Source: Serratia rubidaea (lineage in GTDB: Bacteria > Pseudomonadota > Gammaproteobacteria > Enterobacterales > Enterobacteriaceae). Taken from it: a stretch of 64,000 bases of DNA. Under the pieces are notes generated by a model. It was not told the DNA's origin. It ran no database searches and saw only the letters and a list, made by a program, of their open reading frames with translations. The DNA lies in contig LR590463.1 in the NCBI GenBank assembly GCA_901472405.1, positions 124,001-188,000 on the forward strand, given 5' to 3'. Positions within the stretch are counted from its first letter, which is position 1, and every line of letters starts with the position of its first letter. Below, in pieces: positions 48,081-58,770 of the stretch. Both the position numbers and the translations under genes were made by a program.

Positions 48081-50369
48081 ATGACGAGAAAAATTACCTG
48101 GTTAACCGCGCTGGCCTTAGGCATCAGTACGTTGTCGCAGGCCGCACCCGCCACCGCCCCGGACGTGACGCCGCCGGCGGCGAATGCCGATGCGCAGCTC
48201 AGCCCGGCCGTGCCGCAGGACCCGAACGCGCCGGTGCGCGACGTGCAGCTGCCGTTCGCGCAGATTGCGCCGCCGCCGGGCGCCTTTACCCTGCGCGGCA
48301 CCCGCCCGGACGGACAGATTGAGTTCGGCGTGCGCAGCGACGAGGTGGTGTCGCAGGCGCAGCTGGACCTGGAGTTTACGCCGTCGCCGGCGCTGATCCC
48401 GGTGGAGTCGCACGTCAAAGTGTATCTCAACGACGAACTGATGGGCGTCACCACCCTGGGCAAAGAGCAGATGGGCAAGCCCAATCGCGTCCAGATGGCC
48501 ATCGATCCGCGCTATATCAGCGATTTTAACCGCGTGAAGCTGGTATTTGTCGGCCACTATCAGAACATCTGTGAGAACCCGGCCAGCACCGCGCTGTGGC
48601 TTGACATCGGCAAGGGCAGCTCGCTGAAGCTGCGCTATCAGACGCTGCCGCTGAAAAACGATCTGTCGCACTTTCCGGAACCGTTCTTCGACAGCCGCGA
48701 CAACCGTCCGCTGACGCTGCCGATGGTGTTCGCCGGCCAGCCGGATATCACCCAGCAGCGCGCCGCCGGCATCCTCGCTTCCTGGTTCGGCAGCAAGGCG
48801 CAGTGGCGCGGACAATCCTTCCCGACGCTGTTTAATCAGCTGCCGGAACGCCATGCGGTGGTGTTCGCCACCAATACCCGGCGGCCGGACTTCCTGCGCG
48901 ACTACCCGGACGTGAAAGGCCCGACGGTGGAGATGATCAGCCACCCGGATAATCCCTACGTCAAGCTGCTGCTGATCCAGGGGCGCGACGACAACGATCT
49001 GGTGACGGCGGTGAAGGGCATCGCCCAGGGCAATATCCTGTTCCGCGGCCAGAACGTGCTGGTGGAGAAGGTGGAGCAGCTGCAGCCGCGCCAGCCGTAC
49101 GACGCGCCGAACTGGGTGCGCACCGACCGGCCGATGACCTTTACCGAGCTGCAGCAGTATGCCGAACAGCTGCAGACCAGCGGCATTCAGCCCGGTCCGA
49201 TTTCGCTGACCATGAACCTGCCGCCGGACCTGTATCTGATCCGCAGCACCGGCATCGATATGCACCTGAAATATCGCTACACCCCGCCGCGCATTCAGGA
49301 CGGCTCGCGGCTGAACGTCAGCCTGAACAACCAGTTTATGCAGGCGTACTCGCTGCTGCCGGAGCGCGAGCAGGGCGCGCAGCTGCTGCGCCTGCCGCTG
49401 ACGCAGGGGCTGATCGATTCGGATAAGAACATCAATATCCCGGCGCTGCGGCTGGGAGCGATCAACCAGCTGCGCTTCGATTTCGATTACACCACGCTGC
49501 TGGCCAGCGGCGCGGAAGGGCGCTGCGAGACGTACTCCTTTACGCAAAACCACGCGGTGATCGACGGCAGTTCGACCATCGACTTCTCCGGCTACCGCCA
49601 CTTTATGGCGATGCCGGACCTGCGCGCCTTCGCCAACGCCGCATTCCCGTTCAGCCGCCTGGCGGATCTGTCGCAGACGCTGGTGCTGGTTAACAAACAG
49701 CAGCAGCCGGCGCAGGTCAGCGCGCTGCTGAACGCGCTGGGCAATATCGGCGCGCAGACCGGCTATCCGGCGCTGGCGGTTAAACTGAGCGACGACTGGT
49801 CGCAGGCCAAACAGGCGGACAGCGATCTGCTGCTGATCGGCGCCATCCCGCCGGAGCTGCGCGACGATAAGAAAGTCAGCCTGCTGGTGGATGCGACGCA
49901 GAGCTGGGTGAAACAGCCGCGTCGCCAGCCGGCGCTGCCGGTGACGGAGGCGCAGGCGGAGGATACGCAGGCCGACAGCAAAACCAGCATACGTTCGGAA
50001 GGGGCGATGTCGGCGATTATCGGCGTGCAGTCGCCGTTCGACAAACAGCGCAGCATGGTGGCGCTGCTGGCCGACAGCCCGCGCGGCTATGAGCTGCTGA
50101 ACAATGCGCTGCTGGACAGCGGCAAGCGCGCCGCGGTGTTCGGCTCGGTGGCGGTGATCCGCGAATCCGGCGTCAACAGCCTGCGGGTGGGCGATATCTA
50201 TTACGTCGGCCATCTGCCGTGGTGGGAGCGCGTCTGGCATGCGCTGTCGACCCATCCGGTGCTGCTGGCGGTGCTGGCGGTGGTGGTGGTGGTGATCCTG
50301 GCGCTGATGCTGTGGCGCGCCCTGAAGGCCTACAGCCGTCGCCGACTGTCGCCGGAAGATCGGGATTAA
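48081..50369 (+). CDS. bcsB: Cellulose synthase periplasmic subunit BcsB
   Basis: The 762-residue protein has a signal peptide ending near LSQAAPA, alternating carbohydrate-binding and flavodoxin-like domains, and a C-terminal membrane anchor (VLLAVLAVVVVVILALML) needed for BcsA activity. It guides the nascent glucan through the periplasm. The frame is intact and has the length of the E. coli protein. Confidence 0.95.
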   Translation: MTRKITWLTALALGISTLSQAAPATAPDVTPPAANADAQLSPAVPQDPNAPVRDVQLPFAQIAPPPGAFTLRGTRPDGQIEFGVRSDEVVSQAQLDLEFTPSPALIPVESHVKVYLNDELMGVTTLGKEQMGKPNRVQMAIDPRYISDFNRVKLVFVGHYQNICENPASTALWLDIGKGSSLKLRYQTLPLKNDLSHFPEPFFDSRDNRPLTLPMVFAGQPDITQQRAAGILASWFGSKAQWRGQSFPTLFNQLPERHAVVFATNTRRPDFLRDYPDVKGPTVEMISHPDNPYVKLLLIQGRDDNDLVTAVKGIAQGNILFRGQNVLVEKVEQLQPRQPYDAPNWVRTDRPMTFTELQQYAEQLQTSGIQPGPISLTMNLPPDLYLIRSTGIDMHLKYRYTPPRIQDGSRLNVSLNNQFMQAYSLLPEREQGAQLLRLPLTQGLIDSDKNINIPALRLGAINQLRFDFDYTTLLASGAEGRCETYSFTQNHAVIDGSSTIDFSGYRHFMAMPDLRAFANAAFPFSRLADLSQTLVLVNKQQQPAQVSALLNALGNIGAQTGYPALAVKLSDDWSQAKQADSDLLLIGAIPPELRDDKKVSLLVDATQSWVKQPRRQPALPVTEAQAEDTQADSKTSIRSEGAMSAIIGVQSPFDKQRSMVALLADSPRGYELLNNALLDSGKRAAVFGSVAVIRESGVNSLRVGDIYYVGHLPWWERVWHALSTHPVLLAVLAVVVVVILALMLWRALKAYSRRRLSPEDRD

Positions 50370-50373
50370 CGCC

Positions 50374-51483
50374 GTGGGCGTGCTGTTGAAATACTCCCTG
50401 AGCCTGCTGCTGCTGTGCGCGTTCGGCGCGGCGGCCGGCTGCGACTGGCCGGCCTGGCAGCGCTATAAGCAGGACTACATCAGCGCGGGCGGCCGGGTGA
50501 TCGACCCGAGCACGCCCAACCGCATCACCACCTCGGAAGGGCAGAGCTACGGCCTGTTCTTCGCGCTGGTGGCCGGCGATCGTCCGGCCTTTGACCGACT
50601 GCTGAGCTGGACCGAAGACAATCTGGCGCAGGGCGATCTCAGCGCCCGCCTGCCGGCCTGGCTGTGGGGGGAAAATGAGAACAAGCAGTGGACGGTGCTG
50701 GATGATAATTCGGCGTCCGATTCCGATCTGTGGATCGCCTACAGCCTGCTGGAAGCCGGCCGCCTGTGGGACAGCCGCCGCTACCAAACGCTGGGCACCC
50801 TGCTGCTACAGCGCATTGCGCGCGAAGAAGTGGCGGATATCCCCGGGCTGGGGCCGATGCTGCTGCCCGGCAAGGTCGGCTTTGTGAAGGACGACGGCTG
50901 GCGGCTCAACCCGAGCTACCTGCCGCCGCAGCTGCTGGCGCGCTTTGCCGCGCTGCGCGGGCCGTGGCGGGCGATGCAGCAGTCGAATCAGCGGCTGTGG
51001 CTGGAGACCGCGCCGCACGGCTTCTCGCCGGACTGGGTGGTATGGCGCAAGACGCAGGGATGGCGGGCCGACGCGGCCAAGCCGAACGTCGGCAGCTATG
51101 ACGCCATCCGCGTCTATCTGTGGGCGGGCATGCTGGCGGATGACGATGCGCACAAAGCTGCGCTGGTGCGGCGTTTCCAGCCGATGGCGCAGCTGACCGC
51201 GCAGCAGGGCGTGCCGCCGGAAAAAACCGATACCGCCAGCGGTAAAACCAGCGGCAACGGCCCGGTGGGCTTTTCCGCCGCCCTGCTGCCGCTGCTGGCG
51301 CACCAGCCTGAGGCGCTGGCGGCGCAGCGACAGAAAATTATCGACCACCCGCCGGGCAACGACGCCTACTTCAGCGCGTCGCTGACGCTGTTCGGCCAGG
51401 GCTGGGATGAACAACGTTACCGTTTTAACCGTCAGGGTGAACTGCAACCTTCCTGGGATCGCCAATGCGCAACTTCAGAATAA
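50374..51483 (+). CDS. bcsZ: Periplasmic endo-1,4-beta-glucanase BcsZ (GH8)
   Basis: The 369-residue enzyme has a GTG start with no better ATG and a signal peptide (LLKYSLSLLLLCAFGAAAG). Family GH8 residues are visible: the acid Glu in TTSEGQSYGLFFALVA, Asp in SDSDLWIAYSL and Asp in NVGSYDAIRVYLWAG. It trims cellulose in the periplasm and is required for good export. It ends 19 bases inside bcsC. Confidence 0.94.
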   Translation: MGVLLKYSLSLLLLCAFGAAAGCDWPAWQRYKQDYISAGGRVIDPSTPNRITTSEGQSYGLFFALVAGDRPAFDRLLSWTEDNLAQGDLSARLPAWLWGENENKQWTVLDDNSASDSDLWIAYSLLEAGRLWDSRRYQTLGTLLLQRIAREEVADIPGLGPMLLPGKVGFVKDDGWRLNPSYLPPQLLARFAALRGPWRAMQQSNQRLWLETAPHGFSPDWVVWRKTQGWRADAAKPNVGSYDAIRVYLWAGMLADDDAHKAALVRRFQPMAQLTAQQGVPPEKTDTASGKTSGNGPVGFSAALLPLLAHQPEALAAQRQKIIDHPPGNDAYFSASLTLFGQGWDEQRYRFNRQGELQPSWDRQCATSE

Positions 51484-54400
51484 ATTGGCTGGGGCTGTTT
51501 CCCCTGAGTCTGGCCCTGCTGCCGCCGGCGCTGGGGGCGGACGCCGTACCGCCTGAACAGTGGCTGCTGGAGCAGGTGCGGGTTGGTGAAGCCAGCCATA
51601 AAGATGAGCTGGTGCGCCAGTCGCTGCACCGGCTGGAGCTGATGGACCCGAATAACCCCGAGGTGATTGCCGCGCGCATGCGTCTGGCGCTGCGTCAGGG
51701 CAATCAAGTGCTGGCGCAGCAGCAGCTGGAAAAATTGAAGGGCGTCGCGCCGCAGTCGAGCGCCTACCGACAGGCGCAGATGAATATGCTGCTGACCCAG
51801 CCGGAAACGCGGCAGCAGCTGCAGCAGGCGCGGCTGATGGCGACCGCGGGACGGCTGCCGGAGGCGAAGGCGGCCTACGACGCGCTGTTCAAGGGCGAGC
51901 CGCCGACGCTCGATCTGGCGATCGAATACTGGCGGCTGGTGGCCCGGCTGCCGGGACAGGAGCCGGCGGCGACGAGCAAGCTGCAGGCGCTGGATAAGCA
52001 GTATCCCGGCAGCGTGCCGCTGCGTATGGCGCTGGCGCGCATGCTGTTCAGCCAGGACAAGGACGCGCAGGCCTATGCGCAGCTGCAGCGGGTGGCGGCG
52101 GACAGCGCCGGACGTGGCGAAGCCGCCGACCTGTGGCTGGATAAGGTGAAGGCGATGCCGGTCAGCAGTGACAGCGTGGCGGCGCTGAACCGTTTTCTCG
52201 GCGTGTTCACCAGCGGCGAGCAGGCCGACAGCGCCCGTCAGGAGCTGGCGCGGCAGCAGACGCTGCTGGCGGATCCGGCCTATCAGGCGCGGGCGCGCGG
52301 ACTGGCGCAGGTGGGTAAGGGCGGCGGCCGCGCCGCGATCCCGGAACTGAAAAAGGCGCTGGCCGCCGCGCCGGACGACCCGGAAGTGCTGGGAGCGCTG
52401 GGGCTGGCCTATGCGCGCGCCGGCAACCGCGCACAGGCCATCGCGCTGTTTCGTCAGGCGCAGCAGGCCGACAAGAGCGGCTATGACGGCGGCAAATGGC
52501 AGAGTCTGATTAAAACCAACAGCTACTGGCTGGCGATTGCCGAAGGCGACCGGGCGCTGAAGGCGGGCAATCTGACGCGGGCGCAGCAGCAGTATCAGCG
52601 GGCGCGGCAGATCGACGCCGACGACAGCGATGCGCTGATCGGCCTCGCCGACGTGGCGGTGGCGCGCAACGACGATGCGGCGGCGGAGCGCTATTACCAG
52701 CAGGCGCTGCGCCTCGACCGCAGCAGCGGCAGCGCGGTGCGCGGGCTGGCGAATATCTACCAGCGCCAGTCGCCGCAGAAGGCGCTGGCCTATCTCAACG
52801 GCCTGCCGCGCGCGCAGCAGCAGCAAATGCGTGGCACGCTCGATCGCCTGCGGCTCGATATGCTGAAACAGGAGGCCGAGGCGCTGGCGCAGCGGCAGCA
52901 GTGGCATCAGGCGGCGGAGAAATACCGTCAGGCGCAGCAGCAGGATCCGGACGACGTCTGGCTGACCTACCGCTATGCGCAGGCGCTGCGTCAGGCCGGG
53001 CAGCCGCAGCAGGCCGACGCCCTGTTCCGCACGCTGGCGCAGCGCCAGCCCGATAACCCGCAGCAGGCGTACGCCTACGGCCTGTACCTCTCCGCCAGCG
53101 ATCGCGACCGGCAGGCGCTGGCGCAGCTGGATACGCTGCCCAGGGCGCGCTGGAACGACGATATCCGCCAGCTGGCGCAGCGGCTGCGGCTGCAGGCGAC
53201 GCTGGACCATGCCGAACAGCTGCGCAGCGGCGGCGATGAGGCGGCGGCGGTCGCCTACCTGAAGCGGCAGCCGGCGGCGACGCGGATCGATCTGACGCTG
53301 GCGGACTGGGCGCTGGCGAACGGCGACTACCAGAGCGCGCTGGCGGACTACCGGCGCGTGCGGGCGCGCGAACCGCATAACCCGGACGCGCGGCTGGGCG
53401 AGATTGAAGCCTATGTGGCGCAGGGCGATCTGCCGGCGGCGCGTCAGCGGCTGCAAGACGCCGCGCCGGAGCAGGATGCTTCGCTCAACAGCCGGCGGCG
53501 CGAGGCCAACGCCTGGCGCGCGGTGGGCGAACGGCAGAAGGCGGGCGAGATTTTCAGCCGGCTGAAGACGGCGGCGGCGCAGGAAGAAAACGGCCAGGGC
53601 AAGGCGCTGATCTACCGCGACGCGGCCCGGTTGGAGCGCGAACAGCGGCAGCCAGGGCTGGCGCGGCAGGATTATCAGCAGGCGATGGTCGCCGGCGGCA
53701 TCGCGCCGGCGGCGCCGCAGAGTAACGACGATTACACCCTGCTGACGCGCAATACGCCGGGCGATGACTGGCTCAGGCGCGGCATTCGCGCCGACGCGGC
53801 GGATCTGTACCGTCAGCAGGACGTGAACCTGACGCTGGACCACGACTACTGGGGCTCCAGCGGCACCGGCGGCGTGTCCGACTATCAGGCGCATGACACC
53901 ATGCTGCAGGCGGACCTGCCGCTGTATGACGGGCGCGCCTTCCTGCGCACCGATACCGTCCAACTGAGCGCCGGGCGCTTCTCCACCCGCGACGGTAAAT
54001 CCTACGAAACCTTCGGCACCTGCCACGACGTGGGCTGCAGCGGCGATGAGCGGCAGAAAACCCGCGGCACCAGCGTGGCGGCGGGCTGGCAGAACGACCG
54101 CTGGCAGGCGGATATCGGCACCACGCCGATGGGCTTTGAGGTGGTCGACTGGGTCGGCGGCCTGGCCTACAGCGGCGACTGGCGGCATATCGGCTGGACG
54201 CTCGGCGCCTCGCGGCGGCCGATCTCCAGCTCGCTGCTGGCCTTCGGCGGCACCCGCGATCCGCATACCGGCAAAACCTGGGGCGGCGTACGCGCCACCG
54301 GCGTCAGCCTGAGCGCCAGCTACGACCGGGGCGAGGCGCACGGCGTCTGGGCCGACCTCAGCGCCCATCAGCTGACCGGCAAAAACGTGGCGGATAACCA

Positions 54401-54935
54401 GCGCGAACGCCTGATGGCCGGCTATTACTACAAGCTGATCAACGAGGATAACCGGCGGGCGACGATCGGCCTCAATACCATGCTGTGGCACTACCAGAAG
54501 GATCTGAGCGGTTATTCGCTGGGGCAGGGCGGCTATTATAGCCCGCAGCGCTACATGTCGCTGGCGCTGCCGGTCAACTACCGTCAGCGCACCGAAAACT
54601 GGTCGTTTGAGGTGGGCGGCTCGGTATCGCTGTCCCACTCGAAAACCGACAGCCAGCGGCGCTACCCGCTGCAGGGGCTGATCCCGGACTCGCTGCCGGA
54701 CAAGCAGGCCATCGAAAGCGGCAGCTCCTCCACCGGCGTGGGCTATACGCTGCGCGCCATCGTCGAGCGCCGCCTGACGTCGCACTGGACGCTCGGCGCC
54801 GGCGTGGATATTCAGCAGGCGAAGGACTATACGCCAAGCCATGCGCTGCTTTATCTGCGCTATTCGCTGGGCGGCTGGCAGGGCGATCTGGATCTGCCGC
54901 CGCAGCCGTTAACGCCGTACGCCGACTTCAAGTAG
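51465..54935 (+). CDS. bcsC: Cellulose export outer-membrane protein BcsC
   Basis: The 1156-residue protein has a signal peptide (LFPLSLALLPPALGA), a long series of tetratricopeptide repeats up to about residue 750 (for example AALGIAYARAGN-like units such as ALGLAYARAGNRAQAIALFR) and a C-terminal 16-strand barrel ending in TPYADFK. It leads cellulose from the periplasm through the outer membrane. It overlaps bcsZ by 19 bases and closes the operon. The frame is intact. Confidence 0.95.
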   Translation: MRNFRINWLGLFPLSLALLPPALGADAVPPEQWLLEQVRVGEASHKDELVRQSLHRLELMDPNNPEVIAARMRLALRQGNQVLAQQQLEKLKGVAPQSSAYRQAQMNMLLTQPETRQQLQQARLMATAGRLPEAKAAYDALFKGEPPTLDLAIEYWRLVARLPGQEPAATSKLQALDKQYPGSVPLRMALARMLFSQDKDAQAYAQLQRVAADSAGRGEAADLWLDKVKAMPVSSDSVAALNRFLGVFTSGEQADSARQELARQQTLLADPAYQARARGLAQVGKGGGRAAIPELKKALAAAPDDPEVLGALGLAYARAGNRAQAIALFRQAQQADKSGYDGGKWQSLIKTNSYWLAIAEGDRALKAGNLTRAQQQYQRARQIDADDSDALIGLADVAVARNDDAAAERYYQQALRLDRSSGSAVRGLANIYQRQSPQKALAYLNGLPRAQQQQMRGTLDRLRLDMLKQEAEALAQRQQWHQAAEKYRQAQQQDPDDVWLTYRYAQALRQAGQPQQADALFRTLAQRQPDNPQQAYAYGLYLSASDRDRQALAQLDTLPRARWNDDIRQLAQRLRLQATLDHAEQLRSGGDEAAAVAYLKRQPAATRIDLTLADWALANGDYQSALADYRRVRAREPHNPDARLGEIEAYVAQGDLPAARQRLQDAAPEQDASLNSRRREANAWRAVGERQKAGEIFSRLKTAAAQEENGQGKALIYRDAARLEREQRQPGLARQDYQQAMVAGGIAPAAPQSNDDYTLLTRNTPGDDWLRRGIRADAADLYRQQDVNLTLDHDYWGSSGTGGVSDYQAHDTMLQADLPLYDGRAFLRTDTVQLSAGRFSTRDGKSYETFGTCHDVGCSGDERQKTRGTSVAAGWQNDRWQADIGTTPMGFEVVDWVGGLAYSGDWRHIGWTLGASRRPISSSLLAFGGTRDPHTGKTWGGVRATGVSLSASYDRGEAHGVWADLSAHQLTGKNVADNQRERLMAGYYYKLINEDNRRATIGLNTMLWHYQKDLSGYSLGQGGYYSPQRYMSLALPVNYRQRTENWSFEVGGSVSLSHSKTDSQRRYPLQGLIPDSLPDKQAIESGSSSTGVGYTLRAIVERRLTSHWTLGAGVDIQQAKDYTPSHALLYLRYSLGGWQGDLDLPPQPLTPYADFK

Positions 54936-55224
54936 CGCGGCCGGCCGCGCGGCGTTACCGCTGGCTAAACGCCGCGCCGGCCCTTTCTCAATCTCCGTCC
55001 GGAGCCGGAAAGAATCAGAAAGATTCAGAGTGTCGCCCGCAGGGGAGTTTTGCTACCCTGTGTGCAGGTTAGGAAAAGACTGAAACCCGCGTATTTCTAA
55101 GTTCTTCCATAACAATGGCAAGATAAAAACACGCAGCGATCGCGTATACTCGAACCGGTTCAAAAGGGCGTGGCGTGACTCTCGTCCCTGATTATTCTTT
55201 CAGTCCGATTAACGGAGAGCAGAT

Positions 55225-57234
55225 TTGCGCGTCAGGCGTTCATTAACGATTAAGCAGATGGCAACGGTGTCCGGCGTGGCGCTGGTGACGATCTGTATTT
55301 TTATCGTGATTCAGTTATTCCATTTTGTGCATCAGCGCAGGGATGACTACGCCCAGCAACTGGAGAATATCGCCCATTCGGTGCGTCAGCCTTTGGCGGA
55401 CGCGGTGCTGCGCATGGATATGCAGGAAAGCAAGCGCGTGCTGAACTCGCTGCTGCCGGTCGGCATCCTGACGCAGGCGGATATCGTCCTGCCGAATGAG
55501 CTGCAGGCGCTGCACGCCAACTTCCCGCCGGAGCGTCCGGTGCCGGCGGCGATCGCGCGGCTGTTCGACCTGCCGGTGCGCATCTCGGTGCCGCTCTATT
55601 CGCTGGAGCGGGTGCCGGCCAACCCGCAGCCGCTGGCCTATCTGGTGCTGCAGGCCGACTCCTACCGCATGTACAAATTTATCCTCAGCGCGCTGTCGAC
55701 CATGCTGTCGACCTATCTGCTGCTGGCGCTGATCCTGTCGGTCGCCATTACCTGGTGCATGAACCGGCTGATGGTCTACCCGCTGCGGGCGATGGCGAAA
55801 GAGCTGGAAAATATCTCTGAAGAGGATGCGCCGTATCACCAGCTGATGCTGCCGACGCTGCATCAGGATGACGAACTGGGTCTGCTGGTGCGCAACTACA
55901 ACCGCAATCAGCAGCGGCTGGCGCGAGCGTATGCGGATATGAGCCGCCTCAGCACGCGCAACTCGGTCACAGGGCTGCCGAATCAGGTGCTGCTGACCGC
56001 CCTGCTGGAGCAGCACATCGCCTCGGGCCTGCGTCCCCAGCGCTTTAACCTGCTGGTGATCGGTATTGAAACGCTGCATGAGGCGACCGGCATCCTGTCG
56101 CTGCGGCAGCGGGAAAGCCTGCTGCTGGCGCTGACGGAAAAGCTGCGTCAGTGCCTGGATAAGGATTCGCTGCTGGCGCAGCTGAGCAATGCCGAGTTCG
56201 CCATTCTGGCGAAGGGCGTTGAACGGCCGTTTCACGCCATGCAGTTGGCGCAGCGCATCATGCGGCAGATCAACGCGCCGCTGGAGGTCGAGTCGCTGTC
56301 GCTGCGGCCGAGCGCCAGCATCGGCATCGCCCATTATCTCCAGCCGGGCGAAAACGCCGAGCAGCTGCTGCGCAGCGCCATGTCGGCGATGATGTCGGCC
56401 CACCGCGACGGCAAGAACCGCATCCTGTTCTTTGAGCCGCGGCTGACGGAGCGCACGCAAAAACGCCTGACGCAGGAAAGCGAAATTCTGCACGGCATCG
56501 AACATAACCAGTTTGCCCTGTTCCTGCAGCCGCAGATGGCGATGCGCAGCAACGCGCCGATCGGCGCGGAGGCCCTGCTGCGCTGGCAGCAGTATGACGG
56601 CAGCTTCAGCCTGCCGGCGGATGTCATTCCGCTGGCGGAGGAGCTGGGGGTGATGGTGCCGCTGGGCAACTGGGTGCTGGAAGAGGCCTGCCGCATCGTG
56701 GCCGACTGGCGGGCGCGGGGCATCCGCCTGCCGCTGGCGGTGAATATCTCGCCGCTGCAGATGCGCGACGCCGGATTTATTCCCCACCTGAAACAGCTGC
56801 TGGCGCAGCATCAAATCGACCCGCGTCAGCTGCAGCTGGAAATCACCGAGACGGTGCGTATCGACGATTTTGACCACCTGCTGGCGAAGCTGCGCGAGCT
56901 GCATGAGCTGGGGCTGTCCATCGCGCTGGATGATTTCGGCATGGGTTATTCCAACCTGCACTACCTCAACCGCTTGAAGAGCCTGCCGGTCGATCAGATC
57001 AAAATCGACAAAAGCTTTATCAGCAGCCTGCCGGCGGATGACGCGATGGCGCGCATCATCGGCCAGATTTCGCAGGTGCTGCAGCTGCCGGTGCTGGCGG
57101 AAGGGGTGGAGACCGCGGCGCAGCGCGACTGGCTGCTGCAACACGGCATTGAGCACGGTCAGGGCTTCCTGTTCTCAGCGCCGCTGCCGCGCGACGAATT
57201 TGAGCGCCGCTTTATCGCAGATGACGACAAATAG
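55225..57234 (+). CDS. c-di-GMP phosphodiesterase, PdeK/HmsP-like (degenerate GGDEF plus EAL)
   Basis: The 669-residue inner-membrane protein has two helices flanking a periplasmic sensor domain (residues 12-185), a HAMP-like segment, a GGDEF domain whose active site is degenerate (LSNAEFAIL stands for GGDEF), and a complete EAL domain (GAEALLRWQ, LPLAVNISPLQM, LQLEITET, ALDDFGMGYSNL, VDQIKIDKSFI, LAEGVET). It should break down c-di-GMP and so reduce cellulose production. It corresponds to E. coli yhjK/pdeK in place and sequence. A TTG start behind GGAGAG matches the E. coli N-terminus (RVSRSLTIKQMA); ATG 55258 is an alternative. The 289-bp gap to bcsC contains a GCGCGGCCGGCCGCGC palindrome. 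Confidence 0.92.
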   Translation: MRVRRSLTIKQMATVSGVALVTICIFIVIQLFHFVHQRRDDYAQQLENIAHSVRQPLADAVLRMDMQESKRVLNSLLPVGILTQADIVLPNELQALHANFPPERPVPAAIARLFDLPVRISVPLYSLERVPANPQPLAYLVLQADSYRMYKFILSALSTMLSTYLLLALILSVAITWCMNRLMVYPLRAMAKELENISEEDAPYHQLMLPTLHQDDELGLLVRNYNRNQQRLARAYADMSRLSTRNSVTGLPNQVLLTALLEQHIASGLRPQRFNLLVIGIETLHEATGILSLRQRESLLLALTEKLRQCLDKDSLLAQLSNAEFAILAKGVERPFHAMQLAQRIMRQINAPLEVESLSLRPSASIGIAHYLQPGENAEQLLRSAMSAMMSAHRDGKNRILFFEPRLTERTQKRLTQESEILHGIEHNQFALFLQPQMAMRSNAPIGAEALLRWQQYDGSFSLPADVIPLAEELGVMVPLGNWVLEEACRIVADWRARGIRLPLAVNISPLQMRDAGFIPHLKQLLAQHQIDPRQLQLEITETVRIDDFDHLLAKLRELHELGLSIALDDFGMGYSNLHYLNRLKSLPVDQIKIDKSFISSLPADDAMARIIGQISQVLQLPVLAEGVETAAQRDWLLQHGIEHGQGFLFSAPLPRDEFERRFIADDDK

Positions 57235-57390
57235 GCCGCTATTGCGCCCGTTGGCGGTTATCGGTGTGTTACTGCTCGCATAAATAGAAACTTTTTCTCA
57301 ACAAGGCCGTAAACAACCCTTATGCTGGCGTCTTGGTTGGCACATCTTGTTACAACCTGCCACATTTGATGACCAAGGGATGCGAAATTC

Positions 57391-58770
57391 ATGGCTGATA
57401 CTCCTCTGACTCCGTCTACCTCTTCGCCGGCGACGCGCCGCGGGCTGCTGATCCTCGCCGCCGACTGCGTGCTGTTTGCGGTTTTGCTCTACACGCTGCC
57501 TTTCTCCCCGAAGGAAAATACCGGCCTGGCGCTGCTGGCGTTTATCGGTATTCTCTGGCTGACCGAGGCGATTCACGTCACCGTGACGGCGCTGCTGGTG
57601 CCGGTGATGGCGGTGGCGCTCGGCATGATGAACGTCGATAAGGCGCTGGCGTCGTTCGCCAACCCGACCATCTTCTTGTTCTTCGGCGGTTTTGCGCTGG
57701 CGACGGCGCTGCATATCCAGAAGCTGGACCGGCTGATCGCCAACCGGCTGCTGCTGCTGGCCGGCGGCAAAATGCTGCTGGCGGCGCTGATGCTGTTCGG
57801 CGCGACGGCGGTGCTGTCGATGTGGATCAGCAATACCGCGACGGCGGCGATGATGCTGCCGCTGGCGATGGGGATTTTGAGCAACCTCGACCGCGAACGC
57901 GATCACAATACCTACGTCTTCCTGCTGCTGGGCATCGCCTACAGCGCCAGCATCGGCGGCCTGGGCACCATGGTCGGCAGCCCGCCGAACGCCATTGCCG
58001 CGGCGCAGCTGGGGCTGGACTTCATCGGCTGGATGAAGTTCGGCGTGCCGGTGATGATCGTGCTGATGCCGCTGATGGTCGGCACGCTGTACCTGATGAT
58101 GCGGCCGAACCTGAAGCACCGGTTCAACATTGAGCTGGAAAACTTCCCGTGGACGCGGCCGCGCTGGATCACGCTGGGCATTTTCCTGCTGACGGTGTTC
58201 TGCTGGATCCTCAGCAGCCAGATCAGCGCGCTGCTCGGCGGCGTGAAGCAGTTCGATACGCTGGTGGCGGTAGGCGCGGCGGTGCTGATCGGCATCAGCG
58301 GCGTGGCCAGCTGGGCGCAGATTCAGCAGAACACCGAATGGGGCGTGCTGATGCTGTTCGGCGGCGGCCTGACGCTGAGCGTGATCCTGAAAGACTCCGG
58401 CGCCAGCGCGGTGATGGCCGAGGGCATGGCGTCGCTGTTCGGCGCCAGCCACTGGTTTGTGATTATTCTGGCGGTGGCGGCGTTCATTATTTTCCTCACC
58501 GAGTTTACCAGCAATACCGCCAGCGCCGCGCTGCTGGTGCCGGTGTTCGCCACGGTGGCGGAGGCCCTGGGCATGCCGCCAGCGCTGCTGACCATTGTGA
58601 TCGGCATCGGCGCCTCCTGCGCCTTTATGCTGCCGGTGGCGACGCCGCCGAACGCCATTGTTTACGGCACCGGCGAGATTCGCCAGAGCGAGATGGTCAA
58701 GGTCGGGTTCTGGCTGAACATTCTCTGCGTGTTGGTGGTGTCGCTGTTCGCCTGGTTTATCTGGCGCTGA
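57391..58770 (+). CDS. SLC13/DASS-family anion:sodium symporter
   Basis: The 459-residue membrane protein has about eleven helices and both SNT motifs of the divalent-anion:sodium symporters (SMWISNTATAAMMLPLAMG and EFTSNTASAALLVPVFAT). ASIGGLGTMVGSPPNAI and LPVATPPNAIVYG complete the two substrate sites. Dicarboxylates, citrate or sulfate are possible; the close presence of dctA favours a dicarboxylate, as an inference. The gene stands alone; ATG 57391 follows an AAGGGATGCG site. Confidence 0.9.
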   Translation: MADTPLTPSTSSPATRRGLLILAADCVLFAVLLYTLPFSPKENTGLALLAFIGILWLTEAIHVTVTALLVPVMAVALGMMNVDKALASFANPTIFLFFGGFALATALHIQKLDRLIANRLLLLAGGKMLLAALMLFGATAVLSMWISNTATAAMMLPLAMGILSNLDRERDHNTYVFLLLGIAYSASIGGLGTMVGSPPNAIAAAQLGLDFIGWMKFGVPVMIVLMPLMVGTLYLMMRPNLKHRFNIELENFPWTRPRWITLGIFLLTVFCWILSSQISALLGGVKQFDTLVAVGAAVLIGISGVASWAQIQQNTEWGVLMLFGGGLTLSVILKDSGASAVMAEGMASLFGASHWFVIILAVAAFIIFLTEFTSNTASAALLVPVFATVAEALGMPPALLTIVIGIGASCAFMLPVATPPNAIVYGTGEIRQSEMVKVGFWLNILCVLVVSLFAWFIWR

